Program-made: the position numbers and the translations under genes | Part shown: positions 49,001-61,000 of the stretch, piece by piece | Layout: each line of letters starts with the position of its first letter | How positions within the stretch are numbered: the stretch's first letter is position 1 | The notes under the pieces: model-generated | The model's input: only the letters and a program-made list of their open reading frames with translations | What the model was told of the DNA's origin: nothing | Databases searched by the model: none | Assembly (NCBI GenBank): GCA_030248215.1 | Contig: JASANG010001107.1 | Location: forward strand, 558,001-622,000 | Length of the DNA: 64,000 nt | Direction of reading: 5' to 3' | From: Enoplolaimus lenunculus | Taxonomy: Eukaryota; Nematoda; Enoplea; Enoplida; Thoracostomopsidae

Positions 49001-52000
49001 AGTTAGGATTTCTGGGTTTTCTGTGCCAAATACCTAAAAACTATGGTAAAAACAGACGACAAGAGATAACACGTCTTGCATTGAGCGCAATTTGTTAATC
49101 TCACCGTGTCAAAATATCTCCTTAAGACGCTTGAAAACTGAAAATTTCAAAACACAAATACGAAAATATCCTTTCCGCTCTTGGATTCGCCACCACCCAG
49201 TCCAATGATATGAGATATTTTACGTTTTACCTACAATGAGTTGTATTTGCTCTTAATATAAACATTTCGATTGTAATGTCAAAGCGGTTATTTGAGTGAT
49301 GCCAAGACTAAATATTTTTGGATATTTTTCACAACAAGCGGGTGATAAAAGGTACCGAAGACAGTTTGAAAATTTGGAAGCTGTATCATTATTGATTATA
49401 AGGAGACTAAATAAACCAATACGTGTTAAAATTGGCTGCGGCAATTGTTTGTGTAAAATTTAAAATATTTAAATTATTTAAAATATTTAATAGGGGTCAT
49501 AGCCAGACGGGGGCCAGGAGGGGGCGTAGTGCACTGGAAGAATTTTGATCCCCTTTTAGAAAACTTTGCACTTGCTTAAGTCATCGAAAACTATTGCATG
49601 CCCCTTCTGTAAATTTTTTAGCCCCCTTGCCAGGTGAGCTAGCTACGAGCTTGATTGAATATCAGAACTGTGGCACCTCAGTGAGTTTACGTTATGAAAC
49701 ACAGCCTTTTATAGCAAATAAATTTTGTTCGCGTAGACTACTGGGACGCTGGTTCAATAAAAGCGCTTTTTTTGAGAAATCTTTTGTCTTTCTCATGCAA
49801 GTTCTCTTCTGAGTAGTGTTTTAGCCAAAATAACTCCAGATGTGGTGCTTATACAACACGAGTTAAAAACGTTTTTCGCGTTCGGAAATATATCCGCAGA
49901 CTAACAAACGTCAATATACTTATTAAATACCCTCTGAAATCTGTAAGATATCAAAACACAAAACAATGTCCTGATCCTCCAAAACGGAAAATCGTGAAAT
50001 ATGCAGCATTCAGATTTACAATTTGCAATATCTCTGCAAAAACTGCGTTTTCTCTTGTCATTACAGAAATTTCCAGATAATTTATTTCCCGTCATCGTTT
50101 GGAAACACCGCAGACTTGTTTGTTTCGCCCTTTCACCTTTATCGCCCCTCTATTGACCATATTCCTCAAGACAAACAATTCGGTTGTATCCAAAATCGAC
50201 ACAAGGTTCAAACCAATACTAACGCTTTCACTAGTAACCATCTATACATAGACTAACATTGCCAAATCCAGGCTGTATTTAATAGCGTTTTACTAGCAAC
50301 GGTATAGACGTTGAAATGAGATGCTAACGGGTAAAAGCTTGCGCGTATGCCTATTATATTCAATGAATACTGATCGCGGTTGCTTGTATATTCGAGCGTA
50401 GCAGAGATTTAAGTTTAGACGCATTGTATTGTAAAAAGGTTTCGGCCAAATATATGTGTATACATACGCGGGATTTTCCCTGTTTTGGACATTAGTTTCA
50501 ACAATTGTATCATAACTCGGAAGCTTGGTAAATCTATTGTCGGCTTAAAGCATGAATCGCTTTTGCGTTGAATTTCTCAACTTATTTTTGACAAAAATGA
50601 TTTCTGTTGCAAGTAGGGTCTTCTGGCCGGAAACCATTTCAACAGCGGATGCATGATTTTTTGCTGAAGAGGATACTTTTTGCGCTTTTAACACTTAAGA
50701 CTTGTTAGTATCTGTTTAGCAAATATTTTTTATATTGTAAGATTATAAATCGCGCTGAAATCGCTAAATTGTTTTGAACTTGTGTTCTATCGCCACGGTA
50801 TGTTTCGGCTGTTATAAGTTAGCGAACAAATTCTGTGAACTTTAGACGAATTTGAATAGCATAATTTGTAACAACAAGATGGCTGCAAACAACAAATTAT
50901 TTAAACTTTTTCAACCTAGTCACAGCGCGAATTTGGGGCAATGTATAGAACAGCGCCGTAATACTGTTGTAAGTATATTTCTAAGCTTAAGTCTAAACGT
51001 AAGAATGAGTTTAAACCTAAGCTTAAGCAAAAAATGGTCTAAAGCTTACGTCCTGATTCTACCCATAATTGTTTGTGAATTTATCAAACATTTTCAATGG
51101 TGGAATTTGTAGCTACATTTCCCCCTATAGATCTTCCCTGCTGATAAGTTTTTCTTTCAAATCAAGCCGAAAAACATGCTCCCTTGTAGTTATTTTGGCA
51201 ACGATTGTAAATGTATTCGCATGTTTGAAACTTTTTTCGAGCTGCACAATTGAATATGATTTAAAAATAAATGCCTAATAAGTATACTCGTAAATAATCA
51301 AAAATGGGCAAAATGAATAATGTTACTTCATTTATTACTGCGCACAACTTTTAAAGTATTACGAACAGGATCTAAACCAGCTAAGGTAGACTAACAATTA
51401 GCGTCAAACGCGTTTTTAGTTCAAATTATAGTGTCATTTTAGTTTAAAACTTTTGCTTATAATGGTTCGATTTTGAAAATTTTTGCATAATTTTAGCCTT
51501 CTAAATTAGAATTCTAATTCATCGGAAATTTTATATAAACGTAGTTTAACTGTGCTAGTAAGATGGCGATCAACGTTATATTTTAATTTTGTAACAAGTG
51601 CTTGAAATTATCTGTTATATTCTCGTTATAATGAATTTCGTCTAAAGCGTTGCGGTATTCAATTTTAGAATTATAGTTAAATTATTAGCATCTGGTTTAG
51701 TTCTTTGGAAATTATTCCCAAACATTGCAGCAAAAAAGTTCTAGCTGTAGGATCTAGAGCGTTTCCAGCACGCTGTCTACTTTACCTGTTTGACGTTTAT
51801 GCTCGTTAAACACATCACATTGAATTTCTGTTCAGTATGCTTGCTGCCTACCGAAACCAAACAAGGATTCAGTAGTTAACACACGGTTCAGTAGACAACA
51901 CAGTCAAGCCAGATTAGTCGTTTTAACAAACTCAAGCTGTTTGGCTAGAGTGAACATCACCCAGTCAAGGAAACTTGGCGTATGCTTGACTTTGCCAGGC

Positions 52001-55000
52001 CTGTAGCTACGCCGAGTCGTTTGGCGCAGTCTACCAAAACAATTTTAAACCTTACATCCGCCTGATTGAATTTCGGCGTCCATAGTAGGAAAGATGTAAA
52101 ACCGGTTTAAGCGGTTTGAAATATCTGTGTCACTTTGTGAAATAGTTTTTTCTCATTAGCATGTTTAGCTGGCTACGAGCTTGAATTTACAGAATATACA
52201 TTTTACATTTCAGGTGTCGAACAAACGTCGCCGCAGCTTTAAAGTCGCCGTTCACGACCGAGACGGTGAAGTTGCGTCGCTGGATCGGTTTGCGACCGCT
52301 GAATTGCCGCATCAGCATCGCACTGTGGGCGGAAAACTGATGCATCGAATTGCGGAAGAGTTTTTGCCCGACCCCACCGAAAGAAAATACTACGAAGATC
52401 AGTATCGATGTTGTCCGCCGCCGATTTTTATATTGTTTATTACTCTTGTTGAGGTTAGCAAATTTGTCTGTTGTGCACCACCCTGCCCGCATGTTTAGGC
52501 TTAGTCTTATGCGTTTCGAAAGACAACACAAACTATAAACAGCTGAAGTTTTGTTTGCAAAAAAATAAGAGAAAGATTAACTGTGTTCATCGTGGCAATA
52601 TCGATTAGAATAGTGTGAATCAACACCAGCGCCATTCACAAGAGGACTGATAAACGGGATATATCGCGTTATAAAATTTATATCGAAAAACGGAAAAGCG
52701 CATGTATCAGGCCTTAGTACAACCTGAATCCCAGAGTTCAAAGAATTTTCTTCGATACGCCCTCTCGAACTGAAATCCTTGTTACACTCAGGTCAGAAAT
52801 TCGTGGTATATGATTTTATAAATTTTAGCTTTGTTTGTATTTTAGCTTGCATTTTTCGTCTACTATATTCTAACATCTGGTCATGTTGGCCTCAATGGAC
52901 CGTTACCGGTTGATTCTGTGTTCATATATAGACCTGATCGTCGTATTGAAATTTGGCGTTTTTTATTTTATATGGTCCTGCATGCTGGGTAAGTTGACAA
53001 TTTTAGGCAAATAATTTTTTGCTGTAACATCACAGTAAACGCGGGCCAGTGATGACTAGTAAGAACCTCCGCAAGAGCCAAACTAGGTATATTTAGGCAA
53101 TCTCTATGCGGTCTCGAATAGCGTCACCCAGAATCAGTGGCGGATTCAGGATTTTCCGGTGGGAAGGCTACTTTTTGTGTTGCAAAATTTTACATCATAA
53201 AAGCATGTGGTTAACAAATTTTCCATATTTTAAAATTAACAATTTTCACGAAAGCTTAAAACTTTTGAGTTGGTGTCTTAGATTCGATCTATTTTTTATC
53301 GATTTGACTAGTAAATACCAATGTGGGCTTTCGACGGACTATACGTCGTAAAATTTTCAACATGGCACTGCTGGAGAGGGATCCCCTGTTCAGCAGTGAA
53401 ACTGTTCAGTGGTGGCATTTTGTCAGCGTGCCTTTAAATGTTTAGAAATCACTCGTAACCTTGTTCATGTATATAAATTAACTTTTGAAGCAATTATAAT
53501 ACTTGCCCCGAAATAAACAATAATTTCAACCAGACCACTGTTTATGGCCTGGGGGCACAACCGCTAACCAGGATTTTGAACACGAGGGTTACGTTCTATG
53601 AAGATTTCGAAACGAATTTAAAACATCCTAAATCCCCTTTTAAAAACATAAAGGATTTTAAATGTTTACTTTGAATTTGAGATGTAGTTAGCGTTTACGC
53701 TGACCGCTTTATAATTTGAACTGTAATATTAAAATGATTAAGGTCATCAAAATTAAAATTTTTCAAAAGCTTAAAATTTCAAAATTCTTCATTTCCGGTT
53801 TGACATACGCGAGGATTTGCAGCCGTTAATCTATTTCAAACACGCGACATTCTACGTGACACTTTTATGCTTCGGCTGTTATTATAGTAATGCTAGTTAC
53901 AAATTTTCGAGTTTAAAGTAAATCCTCTTAAAATTGAAACTTCAAGTCGTGTTATTCGAGCACGACACGTTTGTTCTGTTAATTTACCAGTTTATTTTCA
54001 TCTATAGCTTAAAATAACGTTTATCACGAAACAAAGACGTTACCAGAATTATTTTCTTCTTTACGGCATTATTTCAATGAAAGTTTTTTGGCAAGTATAT
54101 GTGTAGCGAACGAGAAATATTTTATGGCCTCCAGGGTCATGCATGGTATTCTAACGCCTAGTGCCGTTTTGTCGTCTCTTGCTCTTCAAACAATTCGAGA
54201 CGACTTACATTATCCGCACTCCTATTCAAAACGTCAATGTCTAGAATTAAATTTTAGTGTTCAAGTTTAACAGTGGGGTTTTCGTTTGCACAACAATGTT
54301 TTGGCTACAGTTATCGCGACCCTTAAATTTGCTGACAATTAAATTACTGCTCACTGATTTAAAACAATTCCTCAGTTACAAAACGATGTTTTATTGTTAA
54401 TTTGAAATCGTAATTGCAACATTTGGTTCTTCGAATTACTCTATGTCCAAAGATTTGTTGCAATTTGATTTTAAACTTGAGTTTTGAGGTGACAAAATAC
54501 ACTTAATCAGCATTATGAAACAGTGACTGCTTCTATTTAGGGATATGAATGCTTATTCCGTCTTAGAATTGATTAAGTGCCTTGCAGTAAAAATCTGTGT
54601 TGTATGAGGCATTCATAGTTTTCAAATATGCAGGGAACGAGAACCAGTGTGTCAGTCGACAGACGTCCCTTGGAATATTTTTATGACCAAAAACAATTAC
54701 ATGCAACTCTAAAGCTGATTAGTAACAATTTCAGTTTGCCAAATGCAGTAAATTACTTCGAGACCTCTCGAAAAAAACGGTCCCACGTTACTGCAAGCGC
54801 ACTTCTTAATATCTTCCAAATTAAGCCCATGTAAAAATTAGGGGCGGAACGTTTTTCTGCGGCACTTCTGTGAAGTAAGCTTAAACTTTAGACTGTTTTT
54901 TTGCTCACGCTTAGGTATAAGCTCATTCTTACCCTTAAGCTTAGGCTTAGGAATATACTTATACTACTATTAAGGCACTATTTTATACATTATCCCAAAT

Positions 55001-58000
55001 TCGCGCTGTGACTAAGTTGAAAAGGTATAAATAATTTGTTTGAAAATCAGCCCAAGATTGTGTTCAAATCAGCTATAGAAAATTGCAAATAATTGTGCTG
55101 ATTTTAGATGGGTTCATTTAATATTCAATCTTCTGGTGCAATTGCTAGTTGGTTTACCGTTAGAAATGGTTCATGGAAGCATTCGAGTTGCGACTGTGTA
55201 TTTTGCCGGCGTTCTTGCAGGTAAATTTACGATTTTTAAAAATATTTTCCAAATTTACAAGCAGCTAAAGTGATGGCGAGAGCCTTGCGTTCCCAACGAA
55301 GCAACCAGTGTTGATAACTATAACTATGCACTGAAAACTATTTATCTAAAGCTCACGTGTTTCCTAGAAGTATCTAGAAAATATGACCTGATTATAACAC
55401 AAGGTTAAAATTGTTAGCAGCATTAGATTAGATGTATGCCCAACTCGTATATAAGCTGATTTGCCATAAAATGATAAAGTTTGTTAACATCGTAGACCTT
55501 TGAATACTGGTGCAACTTTAAGATGATGAACTGTTGACAGCTAAAAGCAACAGTTAACGGACTAAATTTCGATTCGTTTAGATTAATTTACAGTTTACTA
55601 ATTCATGCATAAATTTTGGGTTTTCTGTTCTGGTTTGAAGATGTATCAGTTTAAAATGTTTCAGGTTCATTAGGAACAAGTGTTTTCGATTCTGACGCAT
55701 ACTTAGTCGGCGCGTCTGGTGGCGTTTATGCCTTGCTTGCTGCTCATATATCAAATGTACTTTTAGTAAGTTGCTATTAAAATTTTCAATATTGTAAGTA
55801 TTAATATATGCATCAAGAACAGATGAGCATACGGGCCAGTGTCCAGAGGAGGGCAGAAGTGGCTCAGCCCTCCTGGAAGAATTTTGCCCCTTCCCCGTAC
55901 AAAATTTGCACCCTTGATTGTAAGTCATCGAAAACCAATGTATGGCACTCACCCTCTTGAAAAATGCTTACCACCTTTAGCAACATAAGCTGGCTACCTT
56001 ACTGTCAAGAAACAGTTCAGTGATTTAGCGGCTGTAAAGAAAATTGTTATATTTTAAATTCGCTGTTCATTGTATTTGATAGAATAATGAAACATACTCT
56101 AGATACATGGTGGTAGCCCTTCGTTTATCGAAAAAACAATAAACATTTACAAGTATAACACAAAAAATTTGTTTTCTGCTTTCACAAACTTTACGCACTT
56201 AAGTAAAAAGAATAAACATTAACTTGTTATTTATATAATAGATATTAAACAAAGCAGTGCCACTGCATACCCCCTACTTCCCATGCGAGCGGGACACTTG
56301 AAGCCGGCAAACCTATCCGCTATGAGGGTTCAAAAAATTTGAGCCAGTGTAATTCAGGTTTCGCATCCTGTCATTCACGCTTATTCCGCTTTTCGTTTGC
56401 TTCTCCCGACGTTTTTTCAACTATTATTTATTGCGATTTCGTATATATGCCCCCCTCGTTTTTGGATTGTGAATTAGCTGCTCTAGAACTGACCCAATCT
56501 CACAAGTTAGGGAGGCTCGGATACTTTTACCGCGGCAGGGATATTTGGTTTATCATTGCTTAGAATTTGTTCGGTCTGGAAGAAAAAAAATAAGAACTTG
56601 CGAGCTGTTGCTTATAAAAATGCAAGTTGTTAAATTATATCTGTAAAAGATAAATTCTGCCACAACGCATAGAATTAGTTTGGTTCACGTTGCGAATTTA
56701 CATTTTGTCATGCTACGGCGAATTGGTGATGGCTTTTAGCTGAAATGAGAACATGGTCCACGCCGCTACTAATAAGAAAAATTTAATCTTTTTTGTCAAA
56801 ACGAGTCGTCGCCAGAGGTGGTCAGAGTGGCTCAACCCACTGAAAGGCTTTTGGCCACCCTAGAAATTGTCAACTGTGCTTGTAAAGTCATCACAAACCT
56901 TTGTATGCACCTCCTGAAATATGTTCAGCCCCCTATCCAAGTGAGGTGGCATGGCTGCGGTCCTTTGTTGAAACCGTTAAATCTATTGTTCTAATAAGAA
57001 GACACCTAAACGTAAACTTATTTTTCAATTGTTTTAGAATTATTCACATATGGAATGCGGCATGTTTCGAATATTTTGTATCTTTTTAATTGGTAAGTGA
57101 CATTTTCCAATTATGAACCACATATATCGTTCAGCAATGTGTCAATATTTCAGTGTGTTATGAAGAATTTAAGCAGGAACTTGCCCCGTTGTACCTGCAA
57201 CAGTTGTCTAGTAGGATTAGCGCATTCTTCTATAAGTTATTCAAACGGCAACTGTGCAGAACGTTGTGGATTTTGCGTTGATACAGCATGCATTTAACGC
57301 TTTGCAATTCGGAAACAAAGCTGTGTTACATATAAGAAAGACAACGTAATTGTGTTGATGCTATGGCGTGCAAGCTGTTCTGTAACTTTTTTGCCAACTC
57401 TTCTCAGTCCACTTTTGTGCGGTTCCCATATAATTACGGATTTACAGCTTGTTGCTTACACAGTGTTTAAAAGAGTTTTAGCTAGTTCAGGGTTGAATAA
57501 ATATTTTTAGCTAGTGCAGATGTTGGCTTTGCAATTTGGAGCCGTTACGCTCCAGTGCCATTGCTGATGAACGTTTCACCAACGATCGCGACAACCGTTG
57601 GTGTGCCATTTTCTTCGCCTGTCGAAACGCAACAACCGATAAACGCTCAGACAAGTCGCTTACTCACACCACTGCCAACAACCAATCAGATTCTAGAACC
57701 GCTTTCATCGTGGACCAATCAAAATCGAGGTGATGTGTACGCCGCTACCATTACAACTACTTCATACGTTGCTCATTTAGCTGGCGCTTTAGCCGGACTA
57801 ACAATTGGCCTTGTGGTACTCAAACATTTTGATCGTAAACCACCCGTAGGATGTTGTGTTTGGTGGTGTGCCCTCGTACTCTATACAGCGGCAACTTTCG
57901 CTGCAGTGACGTGGAACATTTTTGGATCCCAAATTCAAGTGTACTGGCTGGATTCGCCCGATCCTGGTGCACAATTTAAGTTTGGATTGAATGAACAGCA

Positions 58001-58019
58001 GGCAATTCAGTATGCGTGA
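35685..58019 (+). CDS. Rhomboid intramembrane serine protease, RHBDL1/RHBDL3 type, 7 exons, 851 residues
   Basis: Exons: 35685-37088, 52214-52453, 52846-52988, 55108-55220, 55665-55765, 57038-57092, 57520-58019 (TGA). Every junction keeps frame (phases 0, 0, 2, 1, 0, 1), with acceptors ATTTCAG, TTTTAG, TTTTAG, TTTCAG, TTTTAG and TGCAG. Family marks in order: EFVDLVSNKR across junction 1, as in the RHBDL3 EF-hand/linker; [10 protein letters not shown] before the first membrane helix; H594-A-G then H599-x3-N603; GLPLEMVHG (611-619); catalytic Ser651 in GASGG; FLIDVGFAIW (683-692); catalytic His771 in AHLAG; and a last helix near [17 protein letters not shown]. Such proteases cut single-pass membrane proteins within the bilayer, classically EGF-type ligands. 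The 468-residue first exon is long for the family and ends in two degenerate EF-hand-like loops (residues 385-396 and about 451-462). A roughly 60-residue Thr/Pro-rich loop precedes the His771 helix. Start: first ATG after an in-frame stop at 35646. The family is confident; RHBDL1 versus RHBDL3 cannot be settled. Confidence 0.92.
37205..37422 (+). mobile_element. TTAGGC-bearing MITE in rhomboid intron 1
   Basis: Contains AAGCTTACGCTTTGGACTAG, TTTTTTGTTTAGGCTTA, CTCATTCTTACGCTTAGG and a right end CTCTATACATTGGCCC, in family order. The left end is worn. Confidence 0.65.
37868..37990. mobile_element. Fragment of the CAGGGTACAACCGG hAT-like family
   Basis: CCAGGGTACAACCGGAGGTC at the left, then GGCATTTCGGTTGTGAAATTT. 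The same two blocks occur at the same spacing at 61043-61165. No right end. Confidence 0.55.
38660..38830 (+). mobile_element. Copy of the GAGCTGGCTAC interspersed repeat in rhomboid intron 1
   Basis: GGGGGCTCAGTCCCCCAGG, AACTTTGTCACCTATAG, AAATTTTTCACCTTGCTTGC, AAGTCATCGGAAACACC, CCGCCTGAAAAATTTTTAAC and AGCAAGGTGAGCTGGCTATG, in the order of the other copies. Confidence 0.65.
39356..39508 (-). mobile_element. TTAGGC-bearing MITE in rhomboid intron 1
   Basis: Begins GGGGGCGAACAGTAATAC, continues with CCTAAGCGTAAGAA and CCTAAGCCTAAGCC, then AGACTAAGGCTTAAGCTTAC, and ends CGCAGAAAAACGTTCCACCC. This is the inverse of 17776-17924. Confidence 0.65.
39954..40135. mobile_element. Harbinger-like MITE, best-preserved copy of the GGGTTGCGCTATACTT family
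   Basis: Begins GGGTTGCGCTATACTTTTG and ends GGCGTTCAAGCGCAACCC, with TTA on both sides (39951-39953, 40136-40138). The core carries CCGGCGCCGTCCGTCACCGT, very close to the unit amplified at 25797-26110, and an inner palindrome around CGTACGCAAATAATTCACG. Confidence 0.8.
40139..42016. other. Rhomboid intron 1, no feature seen
   Basis: Unremarkable AT-rich intronic sequence between a MITE and the minisatellite. I see no exon, RNA gene or repeat copy in it. Confidence 0.4.
42017..46200. repeat. 18-bp minisatellite, about 230 copies, in rhomboid intron 1
   Basis: The unit GGTTTCACCCCAACGGTT repeats from 42017 to about 46200. Common variants are GGCTTCACC, GGTTTTGCC, GGTTTCAGCTC, GGTTTTACC and AACAGTCGG. 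Because 18 is a multiple of three and the consensus has no stop in most frames, frames of 190-690 codons appear on both strands in several registers at once: GFTPTV, FHPNGW and SPQRLV repeats on plus, KPTVGV on minus. A 19-bp unit (CACCCTACACAGTCGG, 43290 and 45151) and 9-bp partial units change register or rhythm, and no frame spans the array, so a coding role is unlikely. Copies after 46000 are the most diverged. The array lies wholly between exons 1 and 2. Confidence 0.95.
46357..47254. mobile_element. Foldback element with near-identical 176-bp inverted arms
   Basis: The left arm, 46357-46532, starts CTAGAAAAAAATGCTCAGCA. The right arm, 47079-47254, is its inverse, ending TGCTGAGCATTTTTTTCTAG. 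I find one difference between the arms (CATATTGCGG against CATCTTGCGG). The 546-bp centre has no coding frame. Flanks give no clear target duplication. The near identity implies recent insertion or continuing gene conversion. It lies about 150 bp from the end of the minisatellite, in rhomboid intron 1. Confidence 0.85.
47397..47596 (+). mobile_element. TTAGGC-bearing MITE, complete copy, in rhomboid intron 1
   Basis: Starts GGCCAAGTAAAGATCGGGGG and ends CCCCTGTTCTTTACATTGGCC, inverted ends of about 27 bp. The interior has TTAGGCTTAGGCTTAGG, CTCGTTCTTACCC and a second hexamer run. Flanks CGGAAAAC and GAGAAAAC agree at six of eight positions, again consistent with an 8-bp hAT duplication. Confidence 0.75.
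48567..48722 (+). mobile_element. Best copy of the GAGCTGGCTAC interspersed repeat
   Basis: Starts CGGGCCCGTAGCCAAGGAGG, has GCTCAGCCCCCCTCC, AAAATTTTGTCCCCCCTAG, AATCATTGGAAACCTTG, CTCCTGAAAATTTTTAGCCC, and ends GGTGAGCTGGCAACGGGAC. The two ends (GGCCCGTAGCCA and its approximate inverse TGGCAACGGGAC) form short inverted repeats, suggesting a MITE rather than a SINE. At least eight other copies lie in the window. Confidence 0.7.
49495..49655 (+). mobile_element. Copy of the GAGCTGGCTAC interspersed repeat
   Basis: GGTCATAGCCAGACGGGGG, AAGAATTTTGATCCCC, AAGTCATCGAAAAC, CCCCTTCTGTAAATTTTTTA and CCAGGTGAGCTAGCTACG, in family order. Confidence 0.65.
49656..52213. other. Rhomboid intron 1, 3' part; one MITE, otherwise no feature seen
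   Basis: 50936-51066 is a minus-strand TTAGGC-bearing MITE (GGCAATGTATAGAACAG, CTAAACGTAAGAATGAG, GCAAAAAATGGTCTAAAGC). 52165-52180 has a tiny GCTGGCTACGAGC scrap just before exon 2. I see no nested gene. Confidence 0.45.
54824..54994 (+). mobile_element. TTAGGC-bearing MITE in rhomboid intron 3
   Basis: GCCCATGTAAAAATTAGGGG, CGGAACGTTTTTCTG, AACTTTAGACTGTTTTTTT, CTCATTCTTACCC, TTAGGCTTAGGAATATACTT and a worn right end TTTATACATTATCCC. It lies in the intron between 52988 and 55108. Confidence 0.7.
55828..56000 (+). mobile_element. Copy of the GAGCTGGCTAC interspersed repeat in rhomboid intron 5
   Basis: CATACGGGCCAGTG, GGCTCAGCCCTCCTGG, AAGAATTTTGCCCC, AAGTCATCGAAAACC, CTCTTGAAAAATGC and AACATAAGCTGGCTACC, in family order. 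Confidence 0.6.
56805..56960 (+). mobile_element. Copy of the GAGCTGGCTAC interspersed repeat in rhomboid intron 5
   Basis: GTCGCCAGAGGTGGTCAG, GGCTCAACCCACTG, GTCATCACAAACC, ATGCACCTCCTGAAATATG and CAAGTGAGGTGGCATGGC. Worn, and about 800 bp from the copy at 55828. Confidence 0.5.
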
Positions 58020-61000
58020 TAACGACCACAGAGCTTGTCGCGCATGTTGTATAGGAAATCTGAGCCCTAGTACACTTCGCCACATTTAAAGTTAAGGTTT
58101 AGGATTTCGAAAAAAGTTAAGAGAACACTTAGGTATATGTATTGTTTTTCCTAAGCCTAAGCCTGAACTAAAGCAGAATATTTTATGTGTCATGTTTTGG
58201 TTTATTCTATCTTGCCAGTTCTTTGTAGGTAGATTTGTTCAAAAACCATACACAGTAGCTAAGCTTTAGTCGAATGTTTTGCTTAGGCTTAGGTTTACGT
58301 ACCAATTTATCATTACGCTTAGGCTTAGGAAAATGCTTAGCTTAGATTACTGCTACGGCTCTGTTCTATGCATTGGCCTTCACCTCAAATCCCGAAAAAA
58401 TTTCCCTAGGACCATAAATGACTACTGTATCTAAGAAGTCAAATAATTTTGCTACTTTAAGGTACACTTTCCTAAAATGAACTTCTGGTCGGTACACTCT
58501 TTTAAACCAGAATGATGACCAGCAATTTACAGTATACCTTGATTATATATAAAAGCTGCATTCAACTAGAGCAATTATTTGCAGCGGCAACTTATTCTAC
58601 AGTAAGCGTGTTCCAGTGTTCACAATTTACTATGTGGATATTCGCATCGAAAGTTATTTTTAGCAAGTTCAGTGTAATATAATCGAATAACTTTTATAAT
58701 TAAAAAATTCATAATGCGTCGACTGTAGTCGTGTATGAGATTTAGAACGTCGAGTTTAAGATATTATTTTGCATTCATTAATGTTACCTGAAAACTAAAA
58801 ATTTGTTCAGGCTTGTAGTGACGGATCCAGAAATATCTGAGTTGGGCTGCGTGATATATAATATAGAATAGCGAAAAAAGTACAAAAGCGGCAAACCAAA
58901 CGCAATTTAAGTACTGAATAATTGTAACAAAAATTTTGGTTTCGTGTTTGTTGGAAAGCATGGTGCAGGTGAGCCCGTTTCGGATTCGCCGGTGCCAGCG
59001 GTTGTTTGTTATTCTTAGTTTTGTTAATTGTTGTGTTTATTTGAGTGGCCTAAACTAGTCTGGTTCGAAATTTAGCGTTTTTTATATGGTATTTGTATGC
59101 GTATTTTGATATATTAAACGTGCCTTTCGGGCAACTTAACTTACGAACTGTTGTTGACTTTAACTTAAATGACATTTAGCATTTGCGTTAACACCGTCAA
59201 GCTAAATTAACCGGCGATTGTAAATGTTGCCTGCCGAAAGGTATAAATTGGTGGGTGCCGGCACCGTAATAACAAAAAATATTGCTTCTTGAGAGATACT
59301 TGGTAGATTTTTAACTATTACCAATAAGGCACAGCCTGTAGCTGACAGCAATGAAAATAAACGAGAGATGACGGAACCATTCGCTCCTGTCTCGTAATGT
59401 CTCAGCGCGTCTTTAACTAATGATTTTTTTATGAATAATCGGTAGTATGATTTGAGTAGCAGCTATCATCAGATATAGCAGTCAGCTCAACCTGGTGGGG
59501 CGGCAAAACAATTTTAGGAGGTAAAACGGTTAATACAGCAACGTTACCAGCCGGGCTGAAACTTTTGTAGGAGGCTAATTTTTTTGAGAGCCAGCAATCA
59601 AAATTTATAACGCCGATAATTTTGCTACATTGTGATCCATTTATGTAAAGTTTATACAACTGCATTCGCATGCAAAATTTAGCCTAGAACAACCAAAATT
59701 CGCATCATTTTTCTTTTTCTTTCAGTAAGGATTGTTCGTTTTAGTTCCATAGATAAAGGCATCAGTGAGCGGGTAGGAAAAATATCACCTCGACACTTAT
59801 GGATTGGCGATAAAAAACGTTTCTATAGGAGTTAAAGTTTCCTCTTAAGGCATAGAGTGCTGAAATTCGAAATAATTGCTGTAGCGATTTTATTCCAATG
59901 CAAACGTTCTGGTTTTTATATTGGCTCATGTATTTATCCTATGTATAATAGAACAGGGCCTGATCGTTTTCATGCGGGGCTATAATAGACACGATTTAAG
60001 CTTTAGACTAACTTTTTTGATTAGGCTTAGGCTTAGGGTTAGGAACAGGCTCATCCTTGCGCTTAGGCTTAGGAATATGATTATACTACTGTTCTGACCC
60101 TGATGTGTACATGGGCCGTTATTTTTATGCTTCTGTTATGTTTTATGTTCCACTTGTTTCGTATAAGCGATGTTGAACTGTGAATATATATTTGTGCAAT
60201 TGTTTATAATCCATGATGAATAAATCATTGTTGCCGAATAGTATGAATTATACAATGTATGAGTTATAATAAACCAAAATAAGTTGGACTCAACAGCAAA
60301 TTTAGCTGAAGTTTCCACAAATGTGATGTAACGTTGGCTACTGACTTGGAAGAACAATTTTTGCATCAACAAACTGTGTCTGAGTTCGAAAAACAAAAAT
60401 ATGAAGCCGGCTGGCGGCTAAGAAATTATTATACAGACGATATGTTTAGACATAGAATTCTTTGAGTGTTGTCAGAAAAAATTTCAACCTGCGGCAGCGA
60501 CACAGTAACCGGGGAGGCAGGCGGTGTCAACCCCTTCCAGTTTTGAAATTTGAAAATTTTGCATAACATAAAATAGAACATTTTATGAAATTATATATAA
60601 TCTTTTTTTCAAATGGACTAAAATTGCCTTTGGTTTTTCGCACACTTGGGAGCAAATGTAACTGTAGAGCGGAAGCGGACTTCCTGCTTCCGGTAGTCGC
60701 GTCCCTGACGATGCGCCCTCCAAGTGATGAACTATATGCAAAAGCGTACATATTTTATTTCAAACGGCATTCGGGTACATATTTAAAAACAATGGTTACA
60801 ATAACATTGGTAATTTTTAATTAGCCTGTAGGTTTCTGTGAAAATTTATGCAAACGACTGTTAACGTTAGATAGTTTAGTCAAAGCGATTTTTTATTCAG
60901 AAAGTTTAGGTCACATAGCTCGATCGTATTTGAAAACAAACGACATTGCATAATATGGAATAAATATTTCAAGCCAAAACGGGAATTATTTCACTAATCA

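Noticed and set aside
56258-56340. Possible tRNA gene (GAGGGTTCAAA as B box)
   Set aside because: No A box at the right distance and no pairing acceptor stem.
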